Assembly: GCA_002292215.1 (NCBI GenBank) | Contig: DBBN01000064.1 | Span: 45,269-98,280, forward strand | DNA length: 53,012 nt | Reading direction: 5' to 3' | Source of the DNA: Glaciecola sp. UBA983 | GTDB taxonomy: Bacteria; Pseudomonadota; Gammaproteobacteria; Enterobacterales; Alteromonadaceae | Part shown: in pieces, positions 10,438 to 24,139 of the stretch | Layout: every line of letters starts with the position of its first letter | Numbering within the stretch: position 1 is the first letter of the stretch | The notes under the pieces: model-generated | The model's input: the letters and a program-made list of their open reading frames with translations, nothing else | The model's database searches: none | What the model was told of the DNA's origin: nothing | Position numbers and translations under genes: made by a program

Positions 10438-12297
10438 ATGGCAGCAAATTCTTCATTTACCAAATCCTTATTCGTAGGATTATGGAATGTGCTTAATTTT
10501 AGTCGTAAGTTGTTTTTCAACGTGATTTTTATTGGGCTGTTAATTATCATTATTATTAGTATCGCCACTTCTGGTGATGACGAAATCAAAGTCCCAAAAG
10601 GCGGTGCCTTTGTTCTTAAACTTAACGGCGCATTGGTGATTGAAAAACAACACTCTGATCCGTTTGATGAATTTGCCTCTGAAGCGTTCGGTGGTAGTGA
10701 TATGCCTAGAGAAATTTTAGTGCGTAATGTGGTAAAAGCACTCGAAAACGCAAAACAAGATAAACGGATTGCAGCATTGGTGTTAGATTTAGGTCGTTTT
10801 AGCGGGGGTGGTTTGGACAAACTGCGCACAGTTGCCGATGCGATTGAAGATTTTAAAACCTCGGAAAAACCGGTTATTGCCATGGGTGATTATTATTCGC
10901 AAAGTCAATATTATTTAGCGGCTCATGCGGACAAGGTTTACCTCAACCCTGAAGGTGGCATGTTGTTTGATGGTTATTCGCGTAACCGTATGTACTATAA
11001 AGACGCAATTGAAAAATTAAAAGTCAAAACACATGTATTTAAAGTCGGTACTTTTAAATCGGCGATCGAACCTTATCTACGCAATGATATGTCTGATGCA
11101 GCCAAAGAAGCCAATGAGGCGTGGTTATCTGCTTACTGGACTCAATATAAAACAGATGTTGCGACCGCTCGTGGTATCGAAATTACTGATTTTGATGAAA
11201 CCGTCGCCAACTTCATGCCTAAGTTTGAAGCAGCCAATGGTGACTTAGCGTTATATGCACTGCAAAACGGTTGGGTCGATGAATTAAAAACCCGTGAAGC
11301 GATGCGCCAAGAAATGTTCGCATTAGTCGGTGAAAGTGAAAACGGTAAAGGCTATAAAGGCATTACTTACGATCGTTACATGAAAGTCATCAACCGCCCA
11401 TTCCCGAAAAAAACCAAAGGCGATGCCATCGCAGTAGTCGTTGCTAAAGGCACTATTTTAGATGGTACCCAGTCGGCAGGCGCTATAGGTGGGGATTCAA
11501 CTTCTCGCCTACTACGTAAAGCGCGCTTGGATGATAACGTTAAAGCGGTTGTTCTGCATGTTGACTCTCCAGGAGGTAGCGCATTTGCATCTGAAATTAT
11601 TCGCCAAGAAGTTGAAGAACTGCAACTAGCAGGTAAACCTGTCGTTGCTTTAATGGGGACTTACGCTGCATCAGGTGGATATTGGATTTCAGCAAGTGCA
11701 GATAAAATAATTGCATCTCCAAGCACAATTACGGGTTCTATTGGGATCTTTGGGATGCTCATGACGTATGAAGAGTCGTTAGCTTATCTAGGCGTGTATA
11801 CTGATGGTGTGCAAACCACAGAGTTTGGTTTCACTTCTCCGTCTAAAACCTTACCCGATAGCCTGGGCAACTTGATTCAACGTAGCATTGAGCGCGGTTA
11901 TGAAAAGTTCATCACGCTCGTTGCTGATAATCGTAATATGACGTTAGAGCAAGTCGATTCAATTGCTCAAGGTAGAGTTTGGATTGGTTCTACCGCATTA
12001 GAATTAGGCTTAGTCGATCAGTTAGGTACAATGAAAGAAGCCCTTGCTGCTGCAGCAGAGTTAGCTGAACTAGATAACTATGAAGTCACTTATATTCAAC
12101 GCACTTTATCGCCAAAAGAGTTGTTCATTCAAGAGTTATTGAACAATACTGCGGTATGGTTAGTTGAGACACAAATACAACAATCTACCAGCCCATTGAT
12201 CGGTATGATCCGTTCTGTTGTGCGAGACATTGATGGGATTACTCGCTTAAACGATCCTAAAGCGACCTATGCATTGTGTTTGGAATGTAAATTGTAA
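10438..12297 (+). CDS. sppA: Signal peptide peptidase SppA, 67K type
   Basis: Inner-membrane serine protease that degrades signal peptides released after secretion. The 619-residue product has one N-terminal membrane segment (about residues 26-43) and two tandem S49 peptidase domains. The N-terminal domain supplies the catalytic Lys in GTFKSAIEPYL (about Lys207) and the C-terminal one the nucleophile in YAASGGYWIS (about Ser412), matching Lys209 and Ser409 of E. coli. I prefer ATG 10438 over the GTG at 10429 because the shorter N-terminus fits the family. It is followed by a strong terminator. Confidence 0.94.
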   Translation: MAANSSFTKSLFVGLWNVLNFSRKLFFNVIFIGLLIIIIISIATSGDDEIKVPKGGAFVLKLNGALVIEKQHSDPFDEFASEAFGGSDMPREILVRNVVKALENAKQDKRIAALVLDLGRFSGGGLDKLRTVADAIEDFKTSEKPVIAMGDYYSQSQYYLAAHADKVYLNPEGGMLFDGYSRNRMYYKDAIEKLKVKTHVFKVGTFKSAIEPYLRNDMSDAAKEANEAWLSAYWTQYKTDVATARGIEITDFDETVANFMPKFEAANGDLALYALQNGWVDELKTREAMRQEMFALVGESENGKGYKGITYDRYMKVINRPFPKKTKGDAIAVVVAKGTILDGTQSAGAIGGDSTSRLLRKARLDDNVKAVVLHVDSPGGSAFASEIIRQEVEELQLAGKPVVALMGTYAASGGYWISASADKIIASPSTITGSIGIFGMLMTYEESLAYLGVYTDGVQTTEFGFTSPSKTLPDSLGNLIQRSIERGYEKFITLVADNRNMTLEQVDSIAQGRVWIGSTALELGLVDQLGTMKEALAAAAELAELDNYEVTYIQRTLSPKELFIQELLNNTAVWLVETQIQQSTSPLIGMIRSVVRDIDGITRLNDPKATYALCLECKL

Positions 12298-12328
12298 GTT
12301 GTAAATCATATAACGAATCATCGTTATT

Positions 12329-12365
12329 AACGCTCAGTTGCGGTTACGCTCTGGGCGTTTTTTTT
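12329..12365 (+). terminator. Intrinsic terminator of sppA
   Basis: AACGCTCAG pairs with CTGGGCGTT (one G-T pair) across a 13-base loop and is followed by a run of eight or more T residues. Confidence 0.88.
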
Positions 12366-12404
12366 ATATCATAGGATAAATTAAATAGAAGCGATAAAAG
12401 TACT

Positions 12405-12902
12405 GTGCAAGTTACTGAGCAACAAGTTAACGAACAAATAGAGCAATGTATTACCTTAGCTCGACAATTCTATAATCGTCGCTTTGTTGTGCCTCAGCTA
12501 CATTGGTTTCATCGGGGTACCAATGCCGGTTATGCCAAGCTACAAAGCAATGAAATCTATTTAAATCATGTACTCTTTGAACAACATCCAAAATATTATA
12601 TGAGTGATGTGATCCCACATGAGATTGCACATTTGATTTGTTTTACGTTATTTGGACGGGTCAAGCCACACGGTAAAGAATGGCAATCAATTATGCGTCA
12701 GATCTATCAACTTACCCCGACAACCAAACACCACTTACCCTGTGAGCATTTACGTCGCGTTCGCCAAATTGATTACATGTGCCAATGCGGAATTGTGCCT
12801 TTATCGATGATTAGGCATAACCGCGTGCGTAAAGGTTTGCAGTCATATCGCTGTAAAGTATGTGGTGAGACCCTTTCACAAAATGGGTTACAAGAGGGCT
12901 AA
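12405..12902 (+). CDS. sprT: SprT-like zinc metalloprotease-fold protein
   Basis: A 165-residue SprT family protein starting at GTG 12405. It carries the HExxH zinc motif (HEIAH, residues 72-76) with a downstream HGKEW element that supplies the third ligand, and a C-terminal zinc ribbon with CQCG and CKVCGE cysteine pairs. The family is related to eukaryotic Spartan, which cleaves DNA-protein crosslinks; the bacterial role is not well defined. It stands alone between the sppA terminator and a convergent yfbV. Confidence 0.92.
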   Translation: MQVTEQQVNEQIEQCITLARQFYNRRFVVPQLHWFHRGTNAGYAKLQSNEIYLNHVLFEQHPKYYMSDVIPHEIAHLICFTLFGRVKPHGKEWQSIMRQIYQLTPTTKHHLPCEHLRRVRQIDYMCQCGIVPLSMIRHNRVRKGLQSYRCKVCGETLSQNGLQEG

Positions 12903-12922
12903 GTAGCGTGGTTGAAAGCCGA

Positions 12923-13369
12923 TTAGAACCAGCGCTCTGTAAATGCTTTATCCAAATCATCAAATGCCATTTTTAATAACTTCGCTAGCTCTATATAACG
13001 AGGCGCTTTGTTAGATGGGGAGATATGACAACCCTGTTGTTGCATTTTATGTAAAATGTCACTGTACCAAGCACGCAGACTCGGAGGTAACTCTTGATTT
13101 GAACGATGCCCAAGCCAAATTATTCCTTGCAATGGAATAATAAAAAACATACCGCCCATAGCGATCGCTTGAGGTAAATACGTCATTGAGTGATTATTGA
13201 TTAATAAAATAATCGTAAAAATACCTAAAGCAGGTAACACTTTAATCGCAAATTTGGTGGCATTGATCACACGACATTCTGGAAACATGCTGTATAGCTC
13301 TTTTTTAAGAGGCCATGTTTTCATGTAGTCGTCTCCATCCTTTACCATAGTGGCAATAGATAATGACAT
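12923..13369 (-). CDS. yfbV: UPF0208 membrane protein YfbV
   Basis: A 148-residue inner-membrane protein of the YfbV family. The GDDYMKTWPLKKELYSMFPECRV region is a close family match, followed by two hydrophobic segments (about residues 43-60 and 66-86) and a cytosolic tail rich in leucine and lysine. E. coli YfbV has been linked to insulation of the Ter macrodomain, but its biochemical role is unclear. ATG 13367-13369 is chosen over the TTG one codon earlier because of the AGGAT ribosome site just before it. Confidence 0.88.
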   Translation of the reverse strand: MSLSIATMVKDGDDYMKTWPLKKELYSMFPECRVINATKFAIKVLPALGIFTIILLINNHSMTYLPQAIAMGGMFFIIPLQGIIWLGHRSNQELPPSLRAWYSDILHKMQQQGCHISPSNKAPRYIELAKLLKMAFDDLDKAFTERWF

Positions 13370-13501
13370 CAACGATCCTTAATCTTTAGTTTACACACCT
13401 TAACTATACTAAATAATTCGTGAGTTAGGTAATATACCCGTCACTTAATTGGTATTTATTTTAATAAATGTACTTTGCACACAATGTATTGCCTTGAATA
13501 A

Positions 13502-14527
<1,026 letters not shown>

Positions 14528-14533
14528 CCCAAC

Positions 14534-14559
14534 AAAGCGAGCACCCAGCTCGCTTTTTT
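14534..14559 (+). terminator. Intrinsic terminator of trxB
   Basis: AAAGCGAGC and GCTCGCTTT form a perfect 9-bp stem with loop ACCCA, followed by a run of six T residues. It ends only 12 bases before the aat ATG, so any trxB-aat readthrough would have to pass it. Confidence 0.9.
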
Positions 14560-14570
14560 AATGGACCAAT

Positions 14571-15304
14571 ATGATTACTCTACCTGAGCTTGCACATTAC
14601 TCCACTGATTTTCCAGATCCTTTACAGGCACTGGTTGAGCCCAATGGGTTGCTTGCTTTTGGTGGGGATTTATCGGTAAAACGGTTAACAAGCGCTTACG
14701 CTAAAGGGATATTTCCTTGGTTTAGTGCCGATGAACCCATTTTATGGTGGTCGCCCGATCCACGGGGCGTGCTTCCCCTTGATGAATTATACATTAGCAA
14801 AACCACCAAAAAATGGCTTAAACATTCGACGCACACGATTACGATTAATCATGCCTTTGTCGATGTTATTCAAGCTTGTGCTACCATCCCCAGAGGACCG
14901 ATTCTTACTGAAGATGGCACAATCCAACATAATGGGATTTGGATCACTCAGGCGATGATAGAGGCCTATATAGAGCTACATCGAGCTCGTCATGCACACT
15001 CAATTGAGATTTGGAATGAATCAGGTCAACTCGTCGGTGGCTTGTATGGCGTCAGCATTGGCGGTGTCTTTTGTGGCGAATCCATGTTTCATACCGAGCC
15101 GAATACATCCAAATTGGCTTTCATCAGCCTAGTACAACATATGAAACAACATAACGGCTTATTGATCGATTGTCAGTTACAAAACCCTTATTTAGCATCT
15201 ATGGGTGTTATTGAAGTCTCTCGTGAATTATATTTAGAAAAATTACAGTTAGCTATTGCTCTACCTTCGGCCCAATCCATGTGGTCTCCACAGGAAGTGA
15301 AATT

Positions 15305-15308
<4 letters not shown>
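14571..15308 (+). CDS. aat: Leucyl/phenylalanyl-tRNA-protein transferase
   Basis: Transfers Leu or Phe from tRNA to proteins with N-terminal Lys or Arg, creating N-degrons for ClpS/ClpAP. The 245-residue protein has family hallmarks: GLLAFGGDLSVKRLTSAYAKGIFPWF split over residues 27-52, ILWWSPDPRGVL near 57-68, and a GGLYGVSIGGVFCGESMF core near 161-178. It precedes bpt with a 4-base GTGA overlap, and clpA/clpS lie just beyond infA, so the full N-degron pathway apart from ClpP is clustered. Confidence 0.96.
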
Positions 15309-16316
<1,008 letters not shown>

Positions 16317-16424
16317 TTTTTAATTAACTTGCCTGTCACTCGGATTTTCTTAACGGATGACAGAGCGTATAGATGTTCAGAAAAGTGAATAGATAGCTAT
16401 GTGTTTGGAGTAAACTGCAAACAC

Positions 16425-16453
16425 AAAAAAACCGACATTTACGTCGGTTTTTT
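16425..16453. terminator. Bidirectional terminator between infA and clpA
   Basis: ACCGAC-ATTTAC-GTCGGT hairpin with seven A residues on one side and six T on the other, so it can stop transcription from infA and from the convergent clpA. Confidence 0.9.
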
Positions 16454-16481
16454 AATATCTGTTATTTACCTCAACCAAGCA

Positions 16482-18761
16482 CTATTTTTCAACAGTGCTG
16501 ACTTCATTCGGCAATTCAGTCGACGCATAAGTAAAATCAAGCTTATCGTCTTTAAGGATAATTTTCACACTGCCACCTGCTGAAAGCGAGCCAAATAAGA
16601 GTTCATTGGCCAATTCTTTTTTCACTTTCTCTTGGATCAAGCGCGACATTGGACGTGCCCCCATCGACTTGTCATAGCCTTTATCTGCTAACCAATTCCG
16701 TGCTTCTGGGGAAACCTCAAGAGACACGCTCTTAGCATCTAGCTGTGCTTCCAGTTCAATCAAAAATTTATCAACTACTTGTAATATCACATCTTTCTCT
16801 AAATGATTAAACCAGATAATGGCATCCAACCGGTTTCTAAATTCAGGTGAAAAGATCTTATTGATTTGTGCCAACGCGTCATGAGAATGATCTTGTTGCT
16901 TAAAGCCAATTGATTTTCGTACCGTTTCTTGCACGCCAGCGTTAGTCGTCATGACTAATACCACGTTTCTGAAGTCAACTTTACGACCATTGTTATCGGT
17001 TAACGTACCATGATCCATCACTTGCAACAGGATGTTATACACATCACTGTGTGCTTTCTCAATCTCATCTAACAGTACAACTGAATAAGGATTTTTGATA
17101 ACCGCGTCGGTTAACAGACCACCTTGATCAAATCCAACATAACCTGGAGGCGCACCAATTAAGCGTGATACAGCATGACGTTCCATATATTCGGACATAT
17201 CAAAGCGTACTAACTCAACGCCCATAATCTTAGCCAGTTGCGCGGTGACTTCCGTTTTACCAACTCCAGTAGGGCCTGCAAATAAGAAACTACCAATCGG
17301 TTTAGTTTCGGTACCTAAACCAGAACGAGACAAATGAATAGCGTCTGTTAACGTTTCAATCGCTTTGTCTTGACCGAATACCACCATCTTAAGGTTACGC
17401 CCTAAGTTTTTCAGTACTTCCATATCCGAAGCCGATACCGACTTCTCAGGGATACGTGCGATTTTAGCGATGACTTTTTCAATATCGAGTTCACTGATAG
17501 TTTCTGTACGCTCACTTTCTGGTAATAAGCGACGTGATGCACCGGCTTCATCAATAACGTCAATCGCTTTATCTGGTAGTTGACGCTCATTGATATATTT
17601 GGCAGCTAGCTCTGCAGCAGCTTGAATCGCCTTATTCGTATACTTCACTTTATGATGCTCTTCATAACGTGATTTTAAACCCATTAATATTTTGGTTGTA
17701 TCAGCAACACTCGGCTCTACGATGTCGACTTTTTGGAAGCGACGTGCAAGCGCACGATCTTTTTCAAAAATTGACTGATATTCTTGATAAGTGGTGGAGC
17801 CAACACAACGCAATTCACCACTGGATAATTTAGGCTTAAGTAAGTTTGACGCATCCATGACACCGCCGGAAGCAGCACCCGCACCAATAATAGTGTGAAT
17901 TTCATCAATAAACAAAATCGCATCAGGATCGCGGCTTAACTCTTTTAAAATACCTTTGAGGCGTTTTTCGAAATCACCACGATATTTGGTTCCTGCTAAT
18001 AACCCGCCAAGATCTAAGGAATACACTGTACAAGGAGCGATTACATCTGGTACGTCATCATTGACGATGCGATAAGCCAAGCCTTCAGCTATAGCGGTTT
18101 TACCGACACCGGCTTCACCAACTAATAAAGGATTATTTTTACGACGACGACATAAAATTTGAATAGTGCGTTCGACTTCTTGATCACGGCCAATTAATGG
18201 ATCAATTTTACCTTCTTTGGAAGAAATATTTAAATTGGTCGTATATTTACTGAGCATCGATGCATTTTCATCGCCTTCTCCCGTTTCAGGTTGGGCTTCA
18301 TGCTGAGGTGCCGTCTCATCGTCAAGTTTACTCACACCATGCGAAATAAAGTTAACCACATCTAGACGCGTTACGTCTGATTTTTTCAAAATATATACCG
18401 CTTGTGACTCTTGCTCACTGAAAATAGCGACAAGGACATTCGCACCCGTCACTTCCCCTTTACCGGATGATTGAACATGGAATACAGCACGTTGTAATAC
18501 GCGTTGAAAGCCTAACGTTGGCTGAGTTTCACGTTCATTTTCAGGATCTTCTAACATTAAAGGCGTCGTGTCTTTAACAAAATCTGTTAGTTCTTTTTTG
18601 ATAGCATCAATATCTGAGTTACAGGCTTTAAGTGCTTCAAGCGCTGCACTATTATCAAGTAGCGCCAACAACAAATGTTCAACGGTCATAAATTCATGCT
18701 TATTATGGCGCGCAAATATGAATGCTTCGTTTAACGTTTGTTCTAAATCTTTATTCAACAT
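16482..18761 (-). CDS. clpA: ClpA, AAA+ unfoldase of the ClpAP protease
   Basis: Hexameric ATPase that unfolds substrates, including ClpS-delivered N-degron proteins, into ClpP. The 759-residue protein has an N-terminal Clp repeat domain (about 1-140), a first AAA module with GEAGVGKTAIAEG (about residue 218) and FIDEIHT, and a second with GPTGVGKTEVTAQ (about 497) and a D2 small domain. The SIGFKQQ loop near residue 617 matches the ClpP-docking loop. It lies 27 bases after clpS, so the two form an operon. Confidence 0.97.
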   Translation of the reverse strand: MLNKDLEQTLNEAFIFARHNKHEFMTVEHLLLALLDNSAALEALKACNSDIDAIKKELTDFVKDTTPLMLEDPENERETQPTLGFQRVLQRAVFHVQSSGKGEVTGANVLVAIFSEQESQAVYILKKSDVTRLDVVNFISHGVSKLDDETAPQHEAQPETGEGDENASMLSKYTTNLNISSKEGKIDPLIGRDQEVERTIQILCRRRKNNPLLVGEAGVGKTAIAEGLAYRIVNDDVPDVIAPCTVYSLDLGGLLAGTKYRGDFEKRLKGILKELSRDPDAILFIDEIHTIIGAGAASGGVMDASNLLKPKLSSGELRCVGSTTYQEYQSIFEKDRALARRFQKVDIVEPSVADTTKILMGLKSRYEEHHKVKYTNKAIQAAAELAAKYINERQLPDKAIDVIDEAGASRRLLPESERTETISELDIEKVIAKIARIPEKSVSASDMEVLKNLGRNLKMVVFGQDKAIETLTDAIHLSRSGLGTETKPIGSFLFAGPTGVGKTEVTAQLAKIMGVELVRFDMSEYMERHAVSRLIGAPPGYVGFDQGGLLTDAVIKNPYSVVLLDEIEKAHSDVYNILLQVMDHGTLTDNNGRKVDFRNVVLVMTTNAGVQETVRKSIGFKQQDHSHDALAQINKIFSPEFRNRLDAIIWFNHLEKDVILQVVDKFLIELEAQLDAKSVSLEVSPEARNWLADKGYDKSMGARPMSRLIQEKVKKELANELLFGSLSAGGSVKIILKDDKLDFTYASTELPNEVSTVEK

Positions 18762-18788
18762 ATATAATGAACCTCAAAGGTCGGAAAA

Positions 18789-19109
18789 TTAAGCTTGTTC
18801 CATCGAACATAGCAGAGGGTGTTGATGCTTTCGCGCATATTGGTTAACTTGCATCACTTTCGTTTCTGCAATTTCAGCGGTAAACACTCCACAGACTGCT
18901 TTTCCACGATAATGGACCGTTAACATTATCTGGTTTGCTTTGTCACCATCCATGTTAAAAAAACGACACAACACATCTATTACAAACTCCATCGGCGTAT
19001 AGTCATCATTGTTTAGCATTACTTTATACATAGGCGGCGGCTGAGTTTTCTTTTGCAAAGACTCTTTTAGCTTATCGCCTTCAATTATAGTGGTATTTTC
19101 TTTACTCAT
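18789..19109 (-). CDS. clpS: ClpS, N-degron adaptor for ClpAP
   Basis: Small adaptor that binds N-terminal Leu, Phe, Trp or Tyr and hands substrates to ClpA. The 106-residue protein has a flexible N-terminus and the family core [20 protein letters not shown] (about residues 28-47), whose Asn-Asp-Asp loop lines the N-degron pocket, then [20 protein letters not shown]. It is directly upstream of clpA and divergent from cspD. The aat and bpt products 3 kb away make the degrons it recognises. Confidence 0.96.
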   Translation of the reverse strand: MSKENTTIIEGDKLKESLQKKTQPPPMYKVMLNNDDYTPMEFVIDVLCRFFNMDGDKANQIMLTVHYRGKAVCGVFTAEIAETKVMQVNQYARKHQHPLLCSMEQA

Positions 19110-19326
19110 AACTTAAATATAGAACCTAAATGCGGGTTTACCCGATTATTTCATTAATTATTTATCTCTGTCTACCTTGACAGATCGACCGCCCAATATC
19201 TACCTTTAAGTGTAGATGTTTGTGTTGAGTCGTCCATTCATCACTCCCCGCTGTGTAAAAGCAATTAACATAGTAATTATACTGGGGTTTTATCATCACA
19301 GATCAAGGTTCAAAGGAAATAGTAGT

Positions 19327-19545
19327 ATGGCAATTGGTAAAGTTAAGTGGTTCAACAACGCAAAGGGGTTCGGATTTATCGTTCCTGAGGACGGCGGAGA
19401 AGATATTTTTGCTCATTATTCCACAATCAAGATGGAAGGATACCGTTCTTTAAAGGCTGGTCAGGCAGTTACCTATGATGTTACGCAAGGGCCTAAAGGT
19501 TTACATGCAGAGAACATCGCATTTGACCAAGACGCGGAGCGATAA
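19327..19545 (+). CDS. cspD: Cold-shock-domain protein CspD
   Basis: A 72-residue single-stranded nucleic-acid-binding protein. It contains both RNP motifs, KGFGFIVP and DIFAHYS, in a standard cold-shock fold. The start is ATG 19327 with AAAGGAAAT ribosome site; a longer upstream reading is not credible. Its place divergent to clpS-clpA and its sequence match CspD, which in E. coli inhibits replication in stationary phase. A terminator follows. Confidence 0.93.
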   Translation: MAIGKVKWFNNAKGFGFIVPEDGGEDIFAHYSTIKMEGYRSLKAGQAVTYDVTQGPKGLHAENIAFDQDAER

Positions 19546-19580
19546 TCGCTAGGAAGCTAGTAATGAGTAATCATTCGCGT

Positions 19581-19628
19581 GTAAAAAAGCAGATTTTATT
19601 GATTAATTTCATACTCTGCTTTTTTTAC
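19581..19628 (+). terminator. Terminator of cspD
   Basis: GTAAAAAAGCAGA pairs with TCTGCTTTTTTTAC (one bulged T) across a 21-base AT-rich loop, ending in a T-run. Confidence 0.75.
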
Positions 19629-19702
19629 ATGTTCGATATATTCTTTCAACATCCGCCCGCTTTACGTTATCCTATACCGAATAATTTGGATAGCTAAGCA
19701 TC

Positions 19703-20317
19703 ATGAACAAACCTTTCAAACGCACCAACAAAACCGCTAAAACACCAAAACCCTCAGTTAAAGACCGCAAAATAGTCTTATTTAATAAACCGTTTGATGT
19801 GTTGACACAATTTACTGATGAACAAGGTCGCCAAACTCTCAAGGATTTCATTGATATCCCAGATGTGTATGCTGCGGGTCGCTTAGACAGAGATAGTGAA
19901 GGTCTATTGCTTTTGACAAATGACGGTGCCCTGCAACATCAACTCGCCCATCCTTCGAAAAAAACCGCCAAGACTTATTGGGCGCAAGTAGAAGGTACAA
20001 TTACGGATGCCGCTATTAAAGCATTAACGCAAGGCGTTGCATTAAAAGATGGGATGACAGCCCCCGCAAAAATCGCACGGATTGCCGATCCTGCCATTTG
20101 GCCGCGCAATCCCCCCATTCGTGAACGAGCCAATATCCCAACATCCTGGCTGAGCATCACTATTACTGAAGGTCGCAATCGCCAAGTTAGAAGAATGACC
20201 GCTCATGTTGGTTTCCCTACCCTGCGATTAATCCGTTATCGGATCGGTAATTGGTGTCTTGATGGAATTGCCAATGGAGAATATGTAATTTCAGGTGAAA
20301 GCAACGCCAAGGATTGA
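19703..20317 (+). CDS. rluE: RluE-type 23S rRNA pseudouridine synthase
   Basis: RsuA-family enzyme expected to make pseudouridine at 23S rRNA position 2457. The 204-residue product lacks the S4 domain and has the motif [18 protein letters not shown] (residues about 59-74) with the catalytic Asp62, the KTYWAQVEG segment and [10 protein letters not shown] motif III. A basic N-terminal tail of about 20 residues precedes the domain. It is upstream of mnmA, another RNA-modifying gene. Confidence 0.92.
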   Translation: MNKPFKRTNKTAKTPKPSVKDRKIVLFNKPFDVLTQFTDEQGRQTLKDFIDIPDVYAAGRLDRDSEGLLLLTNDGALQHQLAHPSKKTAKTYWAQVEGTITDAAIKALTQGVALKDGMTAPAKIARIADPAIWPRNPPIRERANIPTSWLSITITEGRNRQVRRMTAHVGFPTLRLIRYRIGNWCLDGIANGEYVISGESNAKD

Positions 20318-20387
20318 TATAATATTATGCGTTATTCCTTTGCACTTTTTCTTTCTACTTTACACACGAGAATTATCGATTTTGAGT

Positions 20388-21506
20388 ATGCCTCTTCCTA
20401 GTGATATTAATCCGCAAGAAACTAAAGTCATCGTCGGTATGTCCGGTGGTGTAGATTCATCTGTATCAGCCTATTTATTGCAACAACAAGGCTTTCAGGT
20501 TGAAGGCGTGTTCATGAAAAATTGGGAAGAAGATGACAATGATGAATACTGTGCAGCCGCGCAAGATCTAGCTGATGCCCAAGCAGTTGCCGATAAATTA
20601 GGGATCACCTTACACAGTATCAACTTTGCTGCTGAGTATTGGGATAATGTATTTGAGTATTTTTTAGCCGAATACAAAGCAGGACGCACACCGAACCCTG
20701 ATATCATGTGTAACAAAGAAATTAAATTCAAAGCCTTCTTAGAGTACGCAGCCGAAGATCTCGGTGCAGATTATATTGCGACCGGTCATTATGTCTCACG
20801 TGATTTTGTGGATGGTCAATGGCGCATGTTGCGTGGTCATGATCAAAACAAAGATCAAAGTTATTTCCTATATACCTTGTCCCATGAGCACATTGCTAAA
20901 ACGTTATTTCCTATCGGCCATTTAGATAAGCCGGTTGTGCGTGAAATCGCAGAGGCACAAGGGTTAATTACACATGACAAAAAAGACTCTACGGGTATTT
21001 GTTTTATTGGTGAACGAAAATTTACAGATTTCTTAAGTCAGTATCTCCCTGCCCAACCCGGCGATATTTATACGTTTGAGGGAGAAAAAATCGGCAAACA
21101 CCAAGGCTTGATGTATCACACGTTAGGTCAACGCAAAGGACTACTCATTGGCGGTTCACGCGACCATGGTGAAGATCCTTGGTATGTTGTCGACAAAGAT
21201 ATGGCAAATAATCGCTTAATCGTCGGTCAAGGTGCCAATCATCCACGTTTATTTTCCAATGGGTTAATTGCCAACCAACTTGATTGGGTTAGTCGTCAGG
21301 CGCTAACTGAAGCCACACGTATGACAGTTAAAACTCGTTATCGCCAAGCCGATATCGATTGTACCGTGACACCTCATAGCGATGGCTCGGTACAAGTCAT
21401 GTTTGATGAACCACAAAAAGCAGTCACTCCAGGCCAATCGGCAGTATTTTATCAAGGCCCTGTCTGTTTAGGCGGTGGCATTATCGAGAGTTACATTCGG
21501 ACATGA
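20388..21506 (+). CDS. mnmA: tRNA 2-thiouridylase MnmA
   Basis: Thiolates the wobble uridine 34 of Lys, Glu and Gln tRNAs using sulfur relayed by TusE. The 372-residue protein has the PP-loop [15 protein letters not shown] (about residues 18-32), the sulfur-transfer cysteines in [12 protein letters not shown] and [12 protein letters not shown], and the SYFLYTLS segment. ATG 20388 is chosen; an upstream in-frame start overlaps rluE and adds a hydrophobic stretch absent from the family. It overlaps hflD by four bases. Confidence 0.96.
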   Translation: MPLPSDINPQETKVIVGMSGGVDSSVSAYLLQQQGFQVEGVFMKNWEEDDNDEYCAAAQDLADAQAVADKLGITLHSINFAAEYWDNVFEYFLAEYKAGRTPNPDIMCNKEIKFKAFLEYAAEDLGADYIATGHYVSRDFVDGQWRMLRGHDQNKDQSYFLYTLSHEHIAKTLFPIGHLDKPVVREIAEAQGLITHDKKDSTGICFIGERKFTDFLSQYLPAQPGDIYTFEGEKIGKHQGLMYHTLGQRKGLLIGGSRDHGEDPWYVVDKDMANNRLIVGQGANHPRLFSNGLIANQLDWVSRQALTEATRMTVKTRYRQADIDCTVTPHSDGSVQVMFDEPQKAVTPGQSAVFYQGPVCLGGGIIESYIRT

Positions 21507-22135
21507 GTACATTAAACCCTAAAATTGAACAACAACTCGCGTTAGCTGGTGTCGTTCAAGCCGCAATATTGGTTCAGCAAATTGCCCGAACCGGCAGGTG
21601 TGATGAACAAGCTTTTGAAGCCAGCATTTCTAGTATTTGTGTGACCGATCCAGAAACACCGCAACAAGTGTTTGGTCAACTCAATAATCTCAAAGTCGGC
21701 TTTACTGGACTGGAAGGACAGCTGAGTAATAAAGCGGTCGCAAAAGATGCCGAAATTACTCGATATATCGCTAGCATGCTTGGACTTGAACGCAAGTTAG
21801 CAGCCAAACCCAAAGTCCTGAACGAATTGGGCGTGCGCATATCCAATGTACAACGCCAACTCGGGCACGTAGAATTTGAACATAACCAAATTTTGCAGTC
21901 CCTCGCCAGTACTTACGTAGATATTGTGAGTCCTCTTGCACCTAAGATCCAAATTGCAGGAAACCCTACACACTTAAAATCAGAAAGTAATCAACACAAA
22001 GTCCGTGCACTGTTATTAGCAGGTGTACGTGCTGCCGTGATGTGGCGGCAAATGGGCGGCAAACGTCGTCATATATTATTTAATCGAAAACGTATTTTAC
22101 AGAGCGCAAAACTCGCGTTACAACAAATACACTAA
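21503..22135 (+). CDS. hflD: HflD-like high-frequency lysogenisation protein homologue
   Basis: A 210-residue, mostly helical HflD family protein, peripheral to the membrane in E. coli, where it binds phage lambda CII. It is recognised from sequence ([19 protein letters not shown] near residues 13-31) and from its invariant position between mnmA and purB. It overlaps mnmA by ATGA and ends 19 bases before purB, so all three are probably co-transcribed. The normal cellular role of the family is unclear. Confidence 0.93.
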   Translation: MSTLNPKIEQQLALAGVVQAAILVQQIARTGRCDEQAFEASISSICVTDPETPQQVFGQLNNLKVGFTGLEGQLSNKAVAKDAEITRYIASMLGLERKLAAKPKVLNELGVRISNVQRQLGHVEFEHNQILQSLASTYVDIVSPLAPKIQIAGNPTHLKSESNQHKVRALLLAGVRAAVMWRQMGGKRRHILFNRKRILQSAKLALQQIH

Positions 22136-22145
22136 TGCTTATTAG

Positions 22146-23528
<1,383 letters not shown>

Positions 23529-23568
23529 GTAATATCGGTCATCATCGTCTTTTTAATTAAGGATGATG

Positions 23569-24132
23569 ATGACACTTTCTATACCAATCCCCCATACCTC
23601 CCTGTATGCCAACGTTGCTGTTATCTTCATAGATATAGCTGGTTTTGTGGCACATACAAGCACATTAACCGATAGCCAACGTGTAGCGATGTTACATAAT
23701 ATTTATGCTATTTTTGATGACACGGCAGCGCAACATGATGCCAAAATTATAAAATATTTAGGTGATGGCTGTTTACTGCTCTGTGGACCTTATTTTAGCC
23801 AGAATACAACGATACTATCAGAACAGAATTCGACTGCAAATAACGCTATCTCATTAAGTATTGCTCTGCAACAACGACTCTCCTATCCCACCAAATATGC
23901 AATCACTTGCGGAGACATCATGGCTGGGTATATAGGCATCAATCAATCCCAATTCGATATATGGGGGAGGATTGTCGATCACTGTTCTAGAATACTCGGC
24001 ACAACGCCTAGTAATGCTATCTATGTATGCCATAATACAGCTCAATATCATTCATTACCGATCCAGGTTTCAAAGCATCATTTGGAACTAAGAGATTTTG
24101 GTGATACCTGCGTGTATCAAATTCATCATTAG
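23569..24132 (+). CDS. Minimal class III nucleotide cyclase-like protein
   Basis: A stand-alone cyclase-homology domain of 187-189 residues with no sensor domain. Counting from the first of three consecutive ATGs, it shows both metal-binding aspartates (Asp24 in IFIDIAGF, Asp68 in KYLGDG), the purine-selecting pair Lys64 and Asp132 (FDIWG), and the phosphate-binding Arg143. The usual transition-state Asn of the VNxxxR motif is replaced by Asp139 (IVDHCSR). The third ATG (23569) has the best spacing to AAGG. It is seven bases upstream of roxA, so the two are probably co-transcribed. Catalysis is plausible but unproven; it could be a degenerate or regulatory cyclase fold. Confidence 0.75.
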   Translation: MTLSIPIPHTSLYANVAVIFIDIAGFVAHTSTLTDSQRVAMLHNIYAIFDDTAAQHDAKIIKYLGDGCLLLCGPYFSQNTTILSEQNSTANNAISLSIALQQRLSYPTKYAITCGDIMAGYIGINQSQFDIWGRIVDHCSRILGTTPSNAIYVCHNTAQYHSLPIQVSKHHLELRDFGDTCVYQIHH

Positions 24133-24139
24133 GCTATTT